DNA from: an uncultured Elusimicrobiales bacterium | GTDB lineage: Bacteria > Elusimicrobiota > Elusimicrobia > Elusimicrobiales > Elusimicrobiaceae | DNA length: 64,000 bases | Direction of reading: 5' to 3' | Assembly: GCA_910576915.1 (NCBI GenBank) | Contig: CAJTJT010000001.1 | Coordinates: forward strand, 1 to 64,000 | Part shown: positions 7,980-16,870 of the stretch, piece by piece | Layout of the letters: each line of letters opens with the position of its first letter | How positions within the stretch are numbered: position 1 is the first letter of the stretch | Notes under the pieces: model-generated | What the model saw: the letters and a program-made list of their open reading frames with translations, nothing else | Database searches by the model: none | Told to the model about the DNA's origin: nothing | Position numbers and translations under genes: made by a program

Positions 7980-8768
7980 ATGAATATCATCGTATGCATT
8001 AAACAAGTTCCCGATTCCACCCAAGTAAAAGTGGATCCGAAAACCGGTACGCTCATCCGTGCGGGCGTGCCCAGCATTTTAAACCCGTACGACCACTTTG
8101 CGTTGGAAAGAGCCCTCGATATTAAAGCCAAAACCGGCGCGAAAGTGACGGTTCTTTCCATGGGTCCCGCGCAGGCCACCGCCGTTTTGCGCCTGGCCCT
8201 GGCTTTGGGCGCCGACGAAGGCGTGCTGCTGTCCGACCGCGCGTTTGCCGGTTCCGACACATGGGCCACTTCTTACGCGCTCGCTACGGCCGTTAAAAAA
8301 ATCGGCCAGTACGATTTAATCCTCTGCGGCCAAATGGCTATCGACGGCGATACCGCCCAAACCGGCCCCGGCATCGCATTTCACTTGGGCATTCCGCAGA
8401 TTACGTTCTGCGAAAGCATTGACGCGAACGGAAACCAAGTCGTCGTAAAGAAACTCATCGAAGGCGGCCACCAAATTTTGGAAGCCGACCTGCCGGTACT
8501 CGTTACGATGACCATGCCGCACGACTACGTCGCCAAATATCCGTCCTTTATGGCCGCGCACAAAGCGCAGGATAAAGTTACTTATACGTGGACGGCTGCC
8601 GACATCGGCGCGGACCCGCACAAACTGGGCTTGGAAGGCTCGCCCACGCGCGTGGACCGCATCTTCCCGCCGCCGGCCCGCCAAAAAGGCGAAATGTTCT
8701 CCGGCTCCGCCGTGGAACTTGCTGACAAGTTTGTCGAAATTTTGAAAAAGGAGAGTGTCATTAAATGA
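7980..8768 (+). CDS. etfB: Electron transfer flavoprotein beta subunit
   Basis: Small ETF subunit that binds AMP or, in bifurcating types, a second FAD. It begins MNIIVCIKQVPDST, typical of EtfB, and contains CGQMAIDGDTAQTGPGIA, a strongly conserved segment. At 262 residues it is full length. The stop overlaps the etfA start (ATGA at 8765), implying translational coupling. With the upstream dehydrogenase it forms an ACAD-EtfBA complex. Whether it performs electron bifurcation cannot be settled from motifs alone. Confidence 0.94.
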   Translation: MNIIVCIKQVPDSTQVKVDPKTGTLIRAGVPSILNPYDHFALERALDIKAKTGAKVTVLSMGPAQATAVLRLALALGADEGVLLSDRAFAGSDTWATSYALATAVKKIGQYDLILCGQMAIDGDTAQTGPGIAFHLGIPQITFCESIDANGNQVVVKKLIEGGHQILEADLPVLVTMTMPHDYVAKYPSFMAAHKAQDKVTYTWTAADIGADPHKLGLEGSPTRVDRIFPPPARQKGEMFSGSAVELADKFVEILKKESVIK

Positions 8769-9958
8769 TTCAGATTTCTGCTAACTGCGTAGGATGCGGC
8801 AAATGCGTATCCACCTGTCCGTTTGGGGCGCTCTCTTTGGTCAACCGCAAAGCGGTTGCCTCCAACGCGTGCACGATGTGCGGCGCGTGCGTGAGCGTGT
8901 GCCCCGTTAAGGCTTTGTCTTTACCCGCCACCGGCGCGGCCAAAAAAGACCTGTCCGCTTATAAAGGCGTATGGGTATTTATCGAAATTTCCGACGACGG
9001 CCAGACCCAAAAAGTACGCCCCGTGGGCTTTGAACTTTTGTCCAAAGGCCGCGAACTGGCGGACCAGCTGGGCGAAGAGCTCTGCGCGGTCGTTATCGGC
9101 AACAACATTCAACCGTACTTTGCGGAACTTTCCCAATACGGCACCGATAAAATCTACGCCGTGGAAAGCCCGGCTTACGCGCGCTACAACACCGCCGCGT
9201 ATGCCAACGCCATGGTTACTTTGATTAAAAAGTATAACCCCAGCGTGGTGCTGTATCCGTCCACGTACATCGGCCGCGATTTGTCCCCGCGCATTTCTTC
9301 CGAACTGTTCGTGGGCTTAACCGCCGACTGCACGGGCCTTTCCATTAAAGAAGGCAATTTGATTCAAACCCGCCCCGCGTTCGGCGGCAACATCATGGCC
9401 GACATCAAATGCCCGGACTACCGCCCGCAGATGTCCACCGTGCGCCCCAACGTGTTCAAAAAAGTGGCCACGACGCCCGGCAAAATGGCGCAAATCGTAA
9501 ACGAAATGATTTCCGTCCCGGCCGAAGCGTCCCGCGTGCGCATTATCAATACGCACATGGATCCGCCCGCCGCGGGCATGAAGCTGGACGAAGCCGAAGT
9601 GGTAATCGCCGGCGGCCGCGGTATGAAAAACCAGGAAGGTTTCAATCTCTTGGAAACGTTGGCTGACGAACTGGGCGGCACCGTGGGTGCGTCCCGCGCG
9701 GCCATCGACCTGGGTTTAAAACCCAAAGACCAGCAAATCGGCCAGAGCGGCGTGACCGTATCCGCCAAACTGTATGTGGCCTGCGCCATTTCCGGCGCGG
9801 TACAGCACGTGGTGGGTATGGAACACAGCGACGTGATTATCGGTATCAATAAAGATGCGAACGCGCCGATTTTCAACGTCTGCAAATACGGCTTGGTGGG
9901 TGATGCGCACCAGATTTTGCCGCGCATTATTGAGCAAGTCAAGAACGCCAAAAAATAG
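8765..9958 (+). CDS. etfA: Electron transfer flavoprotein alpha subunit with N-terminal ferredoxin domain
   Basis: A 397-residue EtfA carrying an N-terminal two-cluster ferredoxin. C8, C11, C14, C18 and C36, C39, C42, C46 form two CxxCxxCxxxC[P] motifs, each for a [4Fe-4S] cluster. The ETF alpha N-domain follows, then the FAD-binding C-domain (GRGMKNQEGF, QIGQSGVTVSAKLYVACAISG). Ferredoxin-fused EtfA is known in anaerobes such as Acetobacterium (caffeyl-CoA reductase). The fusion links the dehydrogenase to low-potential ferredoxin chemistry and suggests an anaerobic lifestyle. A strong terminator follows. Confidence 0.94.
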   Translation: MIQISANCVGCGKCVSTCPFGALSLVNRKAVASNACTMCGACVSVCPVKALSLPATGAAKKDLSAYKGVWVFIEISDDGQTQKVRPVGFELLSKGRELADQLGEELCAVVIGNNIQPYFAELSQYGTDKIYAVESPAYARYNTAAYANAMVTLIKKYNPSVVLYPSTYIGRDLSPRISSELFVGLTADCTGLSIKEGNLIQTRPAFGGNIMADIKCPDYRPQMSTVRPNVFKKVATTPGKMAQIVNEMISVPAEASRVRIINTHMDPPAAGMKLDEAEVVIAGGRGMKNQEGFNLLETLADELGGTVGASRAAIDLGLKPKDQQIGQSGVTVSAKLYVACAISGAVQHVVGMEHSDVIIGINKDANAPIFNVCKYGLVGDAHQILPRIIEQVKNAKK

Positions 9959-9993
9959 TTGAAAAACGACTGTACTTACCTGTCAGTTTTACG

Positions 9994-10030
9994 CACAAGG
10001 GACGAAAAACTTTTCGTCCCTTGTGTCTTT
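9994..10030 (+). terminator. etfA terminator
   Basis: A 15-bp perfect stem (CACAAGGGACGAAAA / TTTTCGTCCCTTGTG) is followed by TCTTTT. The opening ACGCACAAGGGA is shared with the terminator after the gene at 34952. Confidence 0.85.
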
Positions 10031-10061
10031 TAAGGATAAACAATTTTCCAAAAAGCCCCTT

Positions 10062-10216
10062 CTTACTTTTTGTGCCGACAAAAAGTAAGCAAAAAACTCG
10101 CCGTCCGTGCTCCATAAAAAACAGTTCTCTGCGGGAAATTTTATAACTCGCTTCGCTCGAACAATAAAATTTCTGATCCGCAGAGAACGCTTTTTATAAA
10201 CGGAGCAAAAGACGGC
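10062..10216. repeat. Palindromic element H, copy 2
   Basis: A 12-bp hairpin (CTTACTTTTTGT, loop GCCG) is followed by CAAAAAACTCG and a large nested palindrome. The stems pair GCCGTC with GACGGC, TGCTCC with GGAGCA, GTTCTCTGCGG with CCGCAGAGAAC, and GAAATTTTAT with ATAAAATTTC. The loop ACTCGCTTCGCTCGAACAA resembles copies 1 and 3. With the terminator it fills the 9959-10281 gap. Confidence 0.8.
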
Positions 10217-10281
10217 ATAACAACAAAAAATATAGTTATAAGGTGGATTTGTGTATAATAATTTATAATGGGAGGTTACAA

Positions 10282-11142
10282 ATGTTAAATTATGTAAAGA
10301 CAGAATTTATCACTTTAAAAGATAATCCCACTATCAATGAAAAATGGGTACAAGAACGAATTGCAGAAGATCCGCGTATTTTGGGTTTGGGAAACTTAAT
10401 TTTAAGAGACAAAGAGCGTATTCAACCTGCAGCAGGGAGATTGGATTTATTGTTGCAGGATGAAAATTCAGAAAAACGATATGAGGTTGAGTTACAACTC
10501 GGAAAATTAAACGAAAGTCATTTAATTCGCACAATTGAATACTGGGATATAGAGCGAAAGCGTTATCCCCAATATGATCATTGTGCTGTAATTATTGCTG
10601 AGGATATTACAAGTCGGTTTTTAAATGTTTTGAGTTTGTTAAATAATACGATTCCTTTAATTGCTATTCAAATGCGTGCTGTCAAGGTGGGGGATTCTTT
10701 GTCCTTGGTATTTACAACCGTATTGTCTGAATTTAGAAGGGGTTTGGAGGAAGATGAAGAAGATAGTATGGAAGTAACAGACCGACATTATTGGGAACAG
10801 CGCGCTACTAAACGCACTGTTGAGTTGGCGGATTGTATTTTAAGTCTGATTCAAACTTTTACCCCTAATGTAAAATTGAAATATAATAAGTTCTATATAG
10901 GGTTAGAAAAAGAGGGCGTTGTAGATAACTGGGTTATATTTCGCCCTAAGAAAGAGTTAATCCGTGTTGAAATTCGCTATCCTCGTTCGGATGAGATGGA
11001 TGCTTGGCTTGAGAATAACCATTTTGATTGTATGGAATATGATAAGTGGGGAAGATACCGGCTTGTGTTTAGAAGCAAGGAAGAGATAAAAGAAAAACAG
11101 AATTTATTAATTGAATTCTTAGAAAAAGCCAGTAAAGAATAG
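10282..11142 (+). CDS. Putative PD-(D/E)XK nuclease-like protein, AT-rich
   Basis: A 286-residue protein. The N-terminal half has a pattern resembling restriction-endonuclease-like folds of the NucS/DUF91 type: GRLDLLLQDENSEKRYEVEL followed by QLGK, then HLIRTIEYWDIERKRYP. The second half (NKFYIGLEKEGVVDNWVIF, IRVEIRYP) resembles the DUF5655 type of C-terminal domain. Both assignments are from memory and tentative. ATG 10282 is chosen because GGAGG stands 6 nt before it; 13 upstream codons are open but have no such site. The base composition is clearly more AT-rich than the neighbours and the gene follows a palindromic element, suggesting acquisition by transfer. Possibly a DNA-processing or defence nuclease; not proven. 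Confidence 0.65.
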   Translation: MLNYVKTEFITLKDNPTINEKWVQERIAEDPRILGLGNLILRDKERIQPAAGRLDLLLQDENSEKRYEVELQLGKLNESHLIRTIEYWDIERKRYPQYDHCAVIIAEDITSRFLNVLSLLNNTIPLIAIQMRAVKVGDSLSLVFTTVLSEFRRGLEEDEEDSMEVTDRHYWEQRATKRTVELADCILSLIQTFTPNVKLKYNKFYIGLEKEGVVDNWVIFRPKKELIRVEIRYPRSDEMDAWLENNHFDCMEYDKWGRYRLVFRSKEEIKEKQNLLIEFLEKASKE

Positions 11143-11164
11143 TTTTTTATTGGGCTTGCTTGCA

Positions 11165-11194
11165 AAAAACCGCCCTGGTTAAGGGCGGTTTTTT
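11165..11194. terminator. Bidirectional terminator
   Basis: AAAAACCGCCC / GGGCGGTTTTT stem between the nuclease-like gene and the convergent small ORF at 11193. Confidence 0.85.
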
Positions 11195-11456
11195 ACATAT
11201 ATACGGCGTATGAAATTTTGCCCGGCGTAGGCGGCGGGGGAATGCCCAGCGCGCGTTTGCGCGCTTCTTCTTTGCGGCGGCTGCGCATCAGGCGTAAGGA
11301 TTCCAACGCTACCCAGGCGGCTTCTTCATCGGAGAGCGATATGGTAGATTCTCTCAGCGCGGACGGGCGCGGGAACGTTTCCCAGGGGCGTTTGGTGCCG
11401 TGGGGAGATAAGGCGCGTTTCATGCGTTGAGTAAGACGGATAAAATGTTTTGTCAT
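11193..11456 (-). CDS. Small hypothetical protein, 87 residues
   Basis: Open frame opposite the flanking genes: basic N-terminus (MTKHFIRLTQRMKRAL), an acidic helix (SLSDEEAAWVALESL), then an Arg-rich segment and IPPPPTPGK. No family recognised and no clear ribosome-binding site. The opposite strand also has a 70-codon frame, so coding status is uncertain. It is included because it fills the space between a terminator and the histidine kinase promoter and has natural-looking composition. Confidence 0.4.
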   Translation of the reverse strand: MTKHFIRLTQRMKRALSPHGTKRPWETFPRPSALRESTISLSDEEAAWVALESLRLMRSRRKEEARKRALGIPPPPTPGKISYAVYM

Positions 11457-11584
11457 ATCTATAGAATAAGGCTTTTTGAGGTGCGCGGCCAGGGCCCTAT
11501 GGCCCGGGCGCGGGCGGAAAAAAGGCCTAGTCTTTGCTGGGCCTTTTGGCCCGGAGGATTTTTTGCTGCGCGCTCTTTCCGAAT

Positions 11585-11593
11585 TGATATAAT
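11585..11593 (+). promoter_or_regulatory. Histidine kinase promoter (extended -10)
   Basis: TGATATAAT, an extended -10 with perfect TATAAT; a weak TTGCTG lies 19 nt upstream. Transcription from here would exclude the upstream in-frame ATG at 11592 and favours the start at 11610. Confidence 0.55.
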
Positions 11594-11609
11594 GGTATTA
11601 AGGTGTTTT

Positions 11610-13319
11610 ATGTCTTTATTTTCTAAACTTTTTAAATTGTTCCTGGCTGTGGTACTGCTGCCGCTTGTACCCATGGTGTTGCTGCTGGCCTATTACCAGG
11701 AACATTTAAAAGATAATATCCTGGAAACGCACGCCAACCTGGCGCAGATTGTTTCGTCGTCCATGAACCAGCATATTGAAGATTTGGGCTGGCGGCTTTC
11801 GTTTGCCTCGCACGTGACGGACGCGTTAAACGCCAAAAAGGACCCCGTGCCCGTCTTGCGCGACGCGCTTTCTGCCAACCCGGATTTTGTGATGCTGACC
11901 GTTTTGTCCTCCGAGGGCAAAGAACTCTTCCGCGCTGGCGACAAACAAATTTTGCGGGACGTCCCCGCGCTTGACCTGTCCGGCGACCCCGCCTTGGCCG
12001 AAATTTCCAAGAAGCCGCGTCTGTCCGTCAGCAGTTTTGACGTGGTGGACGGCCGCCCCATCAGCGAATTTATTTATCCGCTCCCCAACGGAGATTTTTT
12101 ATACGGTATCATGAGCTTTTTCGGTTTTCTCTCCCGCATGCAGGAACAGCGTATCGGCGTGACGGGCCGCATTTACCTGGTGGACCAAAACGGGGAGGTA
12201 TTTGCCGATGAATACCAGTACCGCCCGGCTTTTGACGCGGATTCCTTAAAAAATGCGTTCGCGTCGGGCAAGCGGCTCCTTAAAAATTTAAAAACGCCGC
12301 AGGAAGCGTACGTCGGTGCGTATGCCACAACGCCTATTTTGGGCGCGTATGTGGCGGTTCTGCAACTCAAAGGCGAAGCGTACCGCAGTATTTATTACAC
12401 CAATATCATCCTGGCGCTGTTTGTGCTGACGATTGCCACACTTTCTTATTTCGGTGCGCTGACGTTTGCCGAACGGCTGGGCGAGCCGATTGGCGCGCTG
12501 TCCGAGGCGGCCAAAGAAGTCAGTGCGGGTAATTTGGAAGGGAAAATAGACGAAGACATCGGCTGGGGGGAATTTAAAGGCTTAATTTCCCAGTTTAATA
12601 AAATGACCGCCGATTTGAAAGATTACCAGGTCCTCCAGCTCCAGGCCCAGGTAAGCGAAATGAAAGAACACGTTTTCCGCGCCGTCGCGCACGATTTGCG
12701 CGCGCCGCTGTTGGGCCTGCAGGGGTATTTGTATATTTTGCAAAGCGGCAAAGCGTCCAAAGAGGAAGAAAAAGAATATCTGGAGCAGATGAGCCGCGCC
12801 GCGCGCGATTTATCCTCTCTGCTGGAAGATGTGTTGGACGTTTCCCGCGTGCAGGCCGGCATGCTCTCCCCGCGTAAAGAAGACGTGGACGGGGCAGACC
12901 TTGCCAAAAGCGTGACCGAAACCCTGGCTCCCACGGCGGCCGAAAAAGGGCTTTTGCTGGAAACGGACGTGCCGCCGCTGCGGTTTAGCGCGGACCCTAA
13001 ACTAATCCGCCGCGTGCTGATGAATTTGGTTTCCAACGCCATTAAATTTACCGATAAAGGCCACGTGCGCGTATGCGGCGGCCGCGATGCAAACGGCTGT
13101 TGGCTGGCGGTGGAGGACAGCGGCATCGGCATGAGCGAGCAGGACATGAAAGGACTTTTTCAAAAATACCACCAAATTAATTCCGATAAGCCTGGCTACG
13201 GACTGGGGCTGTTTATCAGCCGCCAAATCGTAACCGCGCACGGCGGCACGCTGGATGTAACCAGCCGCCCCGGAAAGGGAAGCCGGTTTACCGTCACGTT
13301 TCCCAAGGAGAGTAAATGA
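11610..13319 (+). CDS. Membrane sensor histidine kinase
   Basis: A 569-residue transmembrane kinase. TM1 is near residues 8-28 and an extracytoplasmic sensor domain covers about 30-260 (Cache-like by length and pattern). TM2 is near 262-287, then a HAMP linker. HisKA holds the phospho-acceptor H361 (FRAVAHDLRAPLLGLQ). The HATPase_c domain has N, D and G boxes (LVSNAIKF, VEDSGIGMS, GYGLGLFIS). AAGG stands 6 nt before ATG 11610; the ORF is open further upstream but lacks signals. No response regulator is adjacent, so it is an orphan here. It overlaps the next gene by 4 nt. The signal sensed is unknown. Confidence 0.9.
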   Translation: MSLFSKLFKLFLAVVLLPLVPMVLLLAYYQEHLKDNILETHANLAQIVSSSMNQHIEDLGWRLSFASHVTDALNAKKDPVPVLRDALSANPDFVMLTVLSSEGKELFRAGDKQILRDVPALDLSGDPALAEISKKPRLSVSSFDVVDGRPISEFIYPLPNGDFLYGIMSFFGFLSRMQEQRIGVTGRIYLVDQNGEVFADEYQYRPAFDADSLKNAFASGKRLLKNLKTPQEAYVGAYATTPILGAYVAVLQLKGEAYRSIYYTNIILALFVLTIATLSYFGALTFAERLGEPIGALSEAAKEVSAGNLEGKIDEDIGWGEFKGLISQFNKMTADLKDYQVLQLQAQVSEMKEHVFRAVAHDLRAPLLGLQGYLYILQSGKASKEEEKEYLEQMSRAARDLSSLLEDVLDVSRVQAGMLSPRKEDVDGADLAKSVTETLAPTAAEKGLLLETDVPPLRFSADPKLIRRVLMNLVSNAIKFTDKGHVRVCGGRDANGCWLAVEDSGIGMSEQDMKGLFQKYHQINSDKPGYGLGLFISRQIVTAHGGTLDVTSRPGKGSRFTVTFPKESK

Positions 13320-14026
13320 TTGTATTTTGGCGTTTGTTTTTGGCGTTTTTCTTAACGGACTTTGTGCTTTTTAACCATACGGGCGAAAAAGCGTTTGTCC
13401 GCTCCCGCACAAAAGGGCTTTTGCTGCACGGTGGCGTGTTTTTGCTGCTCGGTTTGGGGTTGTGCTACGGGTATTTAACGATGCCCTGGCCGTTTTTGGA
13501 ACTCATCAATTTGCCCGGCTGGATGTGTATTGTGCTGTTTGCGTTGTTCCACGTGTTTTCGGACGAATTTTTCCAGTTCGGCGGCAAATTCCGCCACGGG
13601 TATGTGGTTACTTTTTTTGTCAAGACATTTGTGAACCTGTTATTCCTGTTTCTGTGCGTGCCTTTCCAGGTGTTGTACGAAACGGGCAACTTTTTTGCGG
13701 AAAGCTGGGTGATTTTTTTAGTCGGCCTGGTGGCGGCCACGCGCGTGCTGGGGTGGTTTATCTTTTCCATCGAGCAGGACCGCTACGGCCGCGAATATCC
13801 CACATTTGACGAACGCTGGCTGCTTATGATGGTGCGCGCGATTTTCTTTTTAATCATGCTGCTGCCCGGCTGGCGGTGGGCGGCGGTGCTGGCCGTGTGG
13901 TTTGCGGCGTGCGTGTATGCGCGCAGAAACCGGCTGATGGACGTTTCCGGCGCGGCGTTTTATATTGGCATTATCGGCGCGGTACTCATCGGCTTTTTGG
14001 TCCGCCTGCGTTTTTACTTGGTGTAA
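13316..14026 (+). CDS. DUF3307 family membrane protein
   Basis: A 236-residue polytopic membrane protein. The start (FLAFFLTDFVLFN) and the HVFSDEFFQ segment resemble DUF3307 proteins, where an N-terminal acidic/His pattern lies in the first helices. About six to seven hydrophobic segments are visible. It starts by an ATGA overlap with the histidine kinase gene and lies 3 nt before the exonuclease gene, so it is co-transcribed. Function unknown. Coupling to the kinase could mean a shared sensory role, but that is speculation. Confidence 0.7.
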   Translation: MIVFWRLFLAFFLTDFVLFNHTGEKAFVRSRTKGLLLHGGVFLLLGLGLCYGYLTMPWPFLELINLPGWMCIVLFALFHVFSDEFFQFGGKFRHGYVVTFFVKTFVNLLFLFLCVPFQVLYETGNFFAESWVIFLVGLVAATRVLGWFIFSIEQDRYGREYPTFDERWLLMMVRAIFFLIMLLPGWRWAAVLAVWFAACVYARRNRLMDVSGAAFYIGIIGAVLIGFLVRLRFYLV

Positions 14027-14029
14027 TTT

Positions 14030-14620
14030 ATGAATTTAAACGAAATCAGATTTGCGTGTTTGGATACCGAAACCACCGGGCTTTCGCCGGAAACGGGCGG
14101 AAAAATTTGCGAAATTGCCGTGTCCGTTTCCCAGGGCGGACGCGTGGTGGACGAGTTTTCCACCCTGCTTAACCCCGGCCTTCCCATGAGCCCGGAAGTA
14201 ATCGCCATTCACGGCATTACGAACGAAATGGTAAAAGACGCTCCGTCTTTTTCCGATGTGTTGCCCCGCCTTTTGGGCCTGCTGGACAACTGCGTTATCG
14301 TGGCTCATAACGCGGATTTTGACGTTTCTTTCCTCCGTGCCGAATTTGCCGCGTGCGGCATGCGTTTCCCGCCGTACCCGGTGGTGGATACGCTCAAACT
14401 GGCGCGCAAGAGCGGCAAGTTCGCCCGCAACCGTTTGGGGCTGATTGCCGAAGAGCTGGGTATCAGCTGCCAGGGGTGGCACCGCGCTATGGCCGATACA
14501 AAAATGGCCGAGCAGATTTTCTATTATTTTCTTACAATATTAAGTAAAGAAGGCGTGACGACGCTGGAACAGTTAAACCAGTTCCAGTGTAAACGCTGGA
14601 AAGATTTGATTTGTCATTAA
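14030..14620 (+). CDS. DnaQ-like 3'-5' exonuclease (DEDDh)
   Basis: A 196-residue exonuclease of the DNA polymerase III epsilon/PolC type. Exo I is CLDTETTGLSP, Exo II is VIVAHNADFDVSFL and Exo III with the catalytic His is HRAMADTKM. It could be the proofreading subunit or a stand-alone nuclease. It lacks the C-terminal polymerase-binding extension of E. coli epsilon, so dnaQ is not assigned with certainty. The gene follows the DUF3307 gene by 3 nt and ends 13 nt before gpmI. Confidence 0.88.
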   Translation: MNLNEIRFACLDTETTGLSPETGGKICEIAVSVSQGGRVVDEFSTLLNPGLPMSPEVIAIHGITNEMVKDAPSFSDVLPRLLGLLDNCVIVAHNADFDVSFLRAEFAACGMRFPPYPVVDTLKLARKSGKFARNRLGLIAEELGISCQGWHRAMADTKMAEQIFYYFLTILSKEGVTTLEQLNQFQCKRWKDLICH

Positions 14621-14633
14621 GGAGAATTACAAC

Positions 14634-16184
14634 ATGAAAAAAGTGGTTTTAATCATCCGCGACGGCTGGGGCGACGCCAAAGCCGGCCCGCACAACGCCG
14701 TAACGAACGCCAAGACTCCCAACATTACCAAATACTTGGCCGAATATCCTCATACCCAAATCGAAGCCTCCGGCGAACAGGTGGGGCTGCCTGCCGGTTA
14801 TATGGGTTCTTCCGAAGTCGGCCACCTCAATATGGGTGCCGGACGCATCGTTATCCAGGAACTCAAACGTTTGAAAGACACCATCGAAGACGGCTCTTTA
14901 TTTAAATCCGCCGCTTTCTCCGCGTGCATTGATAACTGCGTTAAAAACAACAAACCCTTGCACGTAATGGGCTTGGTGCAGGACGAAGGCGTCCACGCCC
15001 ACCACGACCATTTGCACGCCATCATCAAATACGCCGCCGAAAAAGGCATTAAAGACATTAACGTCCATTTCTTTGCCGACGGCCGCGATACGCCGCCCCA
15101 AAGCTCCATCGGCTACATCCGCACGCTGGAAGAAAAAATGAAAGAATACGGTGCGGGCAAAATCGCCACCATCCAGGGCCGCTATTACGCCATGGACCGC
15201 GGCGAAGACTGGAGCTTAACCGATAAAGCCTATGATTTGATTGTTCACGCCAAAGGCTTGCACGGCACGACCGCCGAAGAAGTGGTGGCCGAAGATTACA
15301 AAACCATGCAAACGCCCGACGGCGGCCCCATGGTGGACGAATACATCCCTCCGACGGTGCTGGGCGACTACAACGGCATGGAACCCGGTTCCAGCGTGAT
15401 TTTCTTCAACTTCCGCCAGGACCGCGCCATCCAGCTCACCCGTGCGTTTATTGACGATACGTACCCGGGCCACCGCGGCGAACGCGTGCCCTGCGTGTAT
15501 TGCGGCTTAACCAAATATTACGATTCCTTCCCCTACAACGCCCTTCCTTCCATGACGGACGGCGGCGGTATGGATAACCTCTTGGGCGAAGTGATTTCCA
15601 AAGCCGGTCTCAAGCAGCTGCGCCTGGCGGAAACGCAAAAGTTCAAACACGTTACGTCGTTCTTTAACGGCAAACTGTTAAAACCGTATCTGGGCGAAGA
15701 CCGCATTGAGAAAAAAGGCCGCTTTGACCCCGCCACCTTTGCCGACCACCCGGAAATGGAAGCGTATATCGTCAAAGACGAAGCCATTAACCAAATCAAT
15801 TCCGGCAAGTACGATTTTATCGTTATCAACTTTGCCAACTGCGATATGGTGGGCCATACGGGTAATTTCAACTCCGTGGTCAAAGCCGTGGAAGTAGTGG
15901 ATGAATGCACCGGCGCGGTGACGGAAGCCGCCCTGGCTAAAGATTACGCCGTGTTCATCACCGCCGACCACGGTAACGCCGAAGAAATGTGGGACGAAAA
16001 AATCAATATGGCCAAAACCGCCCACACCACGAACCTGGTGGACTTTATCTACTTGAATAACGATGATAAATCCGCCCAAATGCAGCCTGAGGGCAACCTG
16101 GGCGACATCGCGGTGACGGTGCTGGACGTAATGGGGATTGAGAAACCTGCTGACATGACGGCCAAGAGCCTGATTAAAAAATAA
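14634..16184 (+). CDS. gpmI: 2,3-bisphosphoglycerate-independent phosphoglycerate mutase
   Basis: Interconverts 3- and 2-phosphoglycerate in glycolysis, using two Mn2+ and a phosphoserine intermediate. The metal-binding start LIIRDGWGDA and the catalytic Ser60 in GYMGSSEVGHLNMGAGR are present. So are HAHHDHLHA, FADGRDTPP and the C-terminal metal motifs NFANCDMVGHTG and ITADHGNAEEMWD. At 516 residues it is normal length. AGGAG lies 9 nt before the ATG. A clean terminator follows. Confidence 0.97.
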   Translation: MKKVVLIIRDGWGDAKAGPHNAVTNAKTPNITKYLAEYPHTQIEASGEQVGLPAGYMGSSEVGHLNMGAGRIVIQELKRLKDTIEDGSLFKSAAFSACIDNCVKNNKPLHVMGLVQDEGVHAHHDHLHAIIKYAAEKGIKDINVHFFADGRDTPPQSSIGYIRTLEEKMKEYGAGKIATIQGRYYAMDRGEDWSLTDKAYDLIVHAKGLHGTTAEEVVAEDYKTMQTPDGGPMVDEYIPPTVLGDYNGMEPGSSVIFFNFRQDRAIQLTRAFIDDTYPGHRGERVPCVYCGLTKYYDSFPYNALPSMTDGGGMDNLLGEVISKAGLKQLRLAETQKFKHVTSFFNGKLLKPYLGEDRIEKKGRFDPATFADHPEMEAYIVKDEAINQINSGKYDFIVINFANCDMVGHTGNFNSVVKAVEVVDECTGAVTEAALAKDYAVFITADHGNAEEMWDEKINMAKTAHTTNLVDFIYLNNDDKSAQMQPEGNLGDIAVTVLDVMGIEKPADMTAKSLIKK

Positions 16185-16194
16185 AACAGATTAC

Positions 16195-16231
16195 TCCCGG
16201 GGGAAATATCAAATTCCCCCGGGAACTTTTT
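16195..16231 (+). terminator. gpmI terminator
   Basis: TCCCGGGGGAA / TTCCCCCGGGA, 11-bp stem, followed by CTTTTTAT. Confidence 0.88.
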
Positions 16232-16244
16232 ATAGATATCCCTC

Positions 16245-16272
16245 TTGTTTAATTGGGGAATTCATCTATAAT
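16245..16272 (+). promoter_or_regulatory. Promoter of secreted protein gene 16318
   Basis: TTGTTT and a perfect TATAAT separated by 16 nt, 45 nt before the start codon. Confidence 0.6.
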
Positions 16273-16317
16273 TAGTATAACAAGCCGTAATCAAAAAAGA
16301 AGAGTGAGGAGCCCCCT

Positions 16318-16857
16318 ATGAAGAAACTGCTATTTTTTGTCGGCGTATTATGTGCGGCCGCTGTGTGTTCGGCGCAGGTGCAGGCGGTTCGTTCCGTAAA
16401 ACCTGCCCGGGGTACGGCCCAGGAAATCGCTAAAGAAAAAAGACTGTATTTGCAGACGGTCGTTTCTCTTATTAAAAATAGAACGAAGGACTTGAAAATC
16501 GTGGATGCGGAGGGCCGCTTCAACGGGCCGGATATGGTAAAGTTCCTCGCGGTTTTGAGGGAGGAAGTTTCCCAGTATAAATTGTCCGATGCCAAACGTT
16601 TTGAGGCGATTGTATCCCGCAAGGCTTTTGCCAACGCCTGCCCGGAGGAATTTGCCAAAACTTTGAAAGGAAATGGCTGGTTGTCTTTTATTCGGCATGA
16701 AAAAGACGGGTTTTCCAAAACGTATGAAATGCATGGCCTTACGAGCATATTCTATAATCTGGATCCGTCCAGCCCGGAGAACGGGTATGTTACGGTGATG
16801 TATGCGGATAAAACCCGGCAGAAGTTCAACGCAAAAGGCGTTTCAGTAAAAGAATAA
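16318..16857 (+). CDS. Secreted protein of unknown function
   Basis: A 179-residue protein with a clear Sec signal peptide (MKKLLFFVGVLCAAAVCSAQ) probably cleaved after SAQ or nearby. The mature part is soluble and mixed helical, without recognisable motifs; it contains one Cys (NACPEEF). The segment FYNLDPSSPENGYVTVMY near the end looks like beta hairpins. It has its own promoter and terminator, so it is monocistronic. AGGAG stands before the ATG. No family recognised; periplasmic location is inferred. Confidence 0.75.
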   Translation: MKKLLFFVGVLCAAAVCSAQVQAVRSVKPARGTAQEIAKEKRLYLQTVVSLIKNRTKDLKIVDAEGRFNGPDMVKFLAVLREEVSQYKLSDAKRFEAIVSRKAFANACPEEFAKTLKGNGWLSFIRHEKDGFSKTYEMHGLTSIFYNLDPSSPENGYVTVMYADKTRQKFNAKGVSVKE

Positions 16858-16870
16858 GGCTGTTTTGATA

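Noticed and set aside
11218..11430. Plus-strand 70-codon frame opposite the small hypothetical
   Set aside because: Ser/Arg-rich, no start signals; the opposite strand frame is more protein-like, though that too is uncertain.
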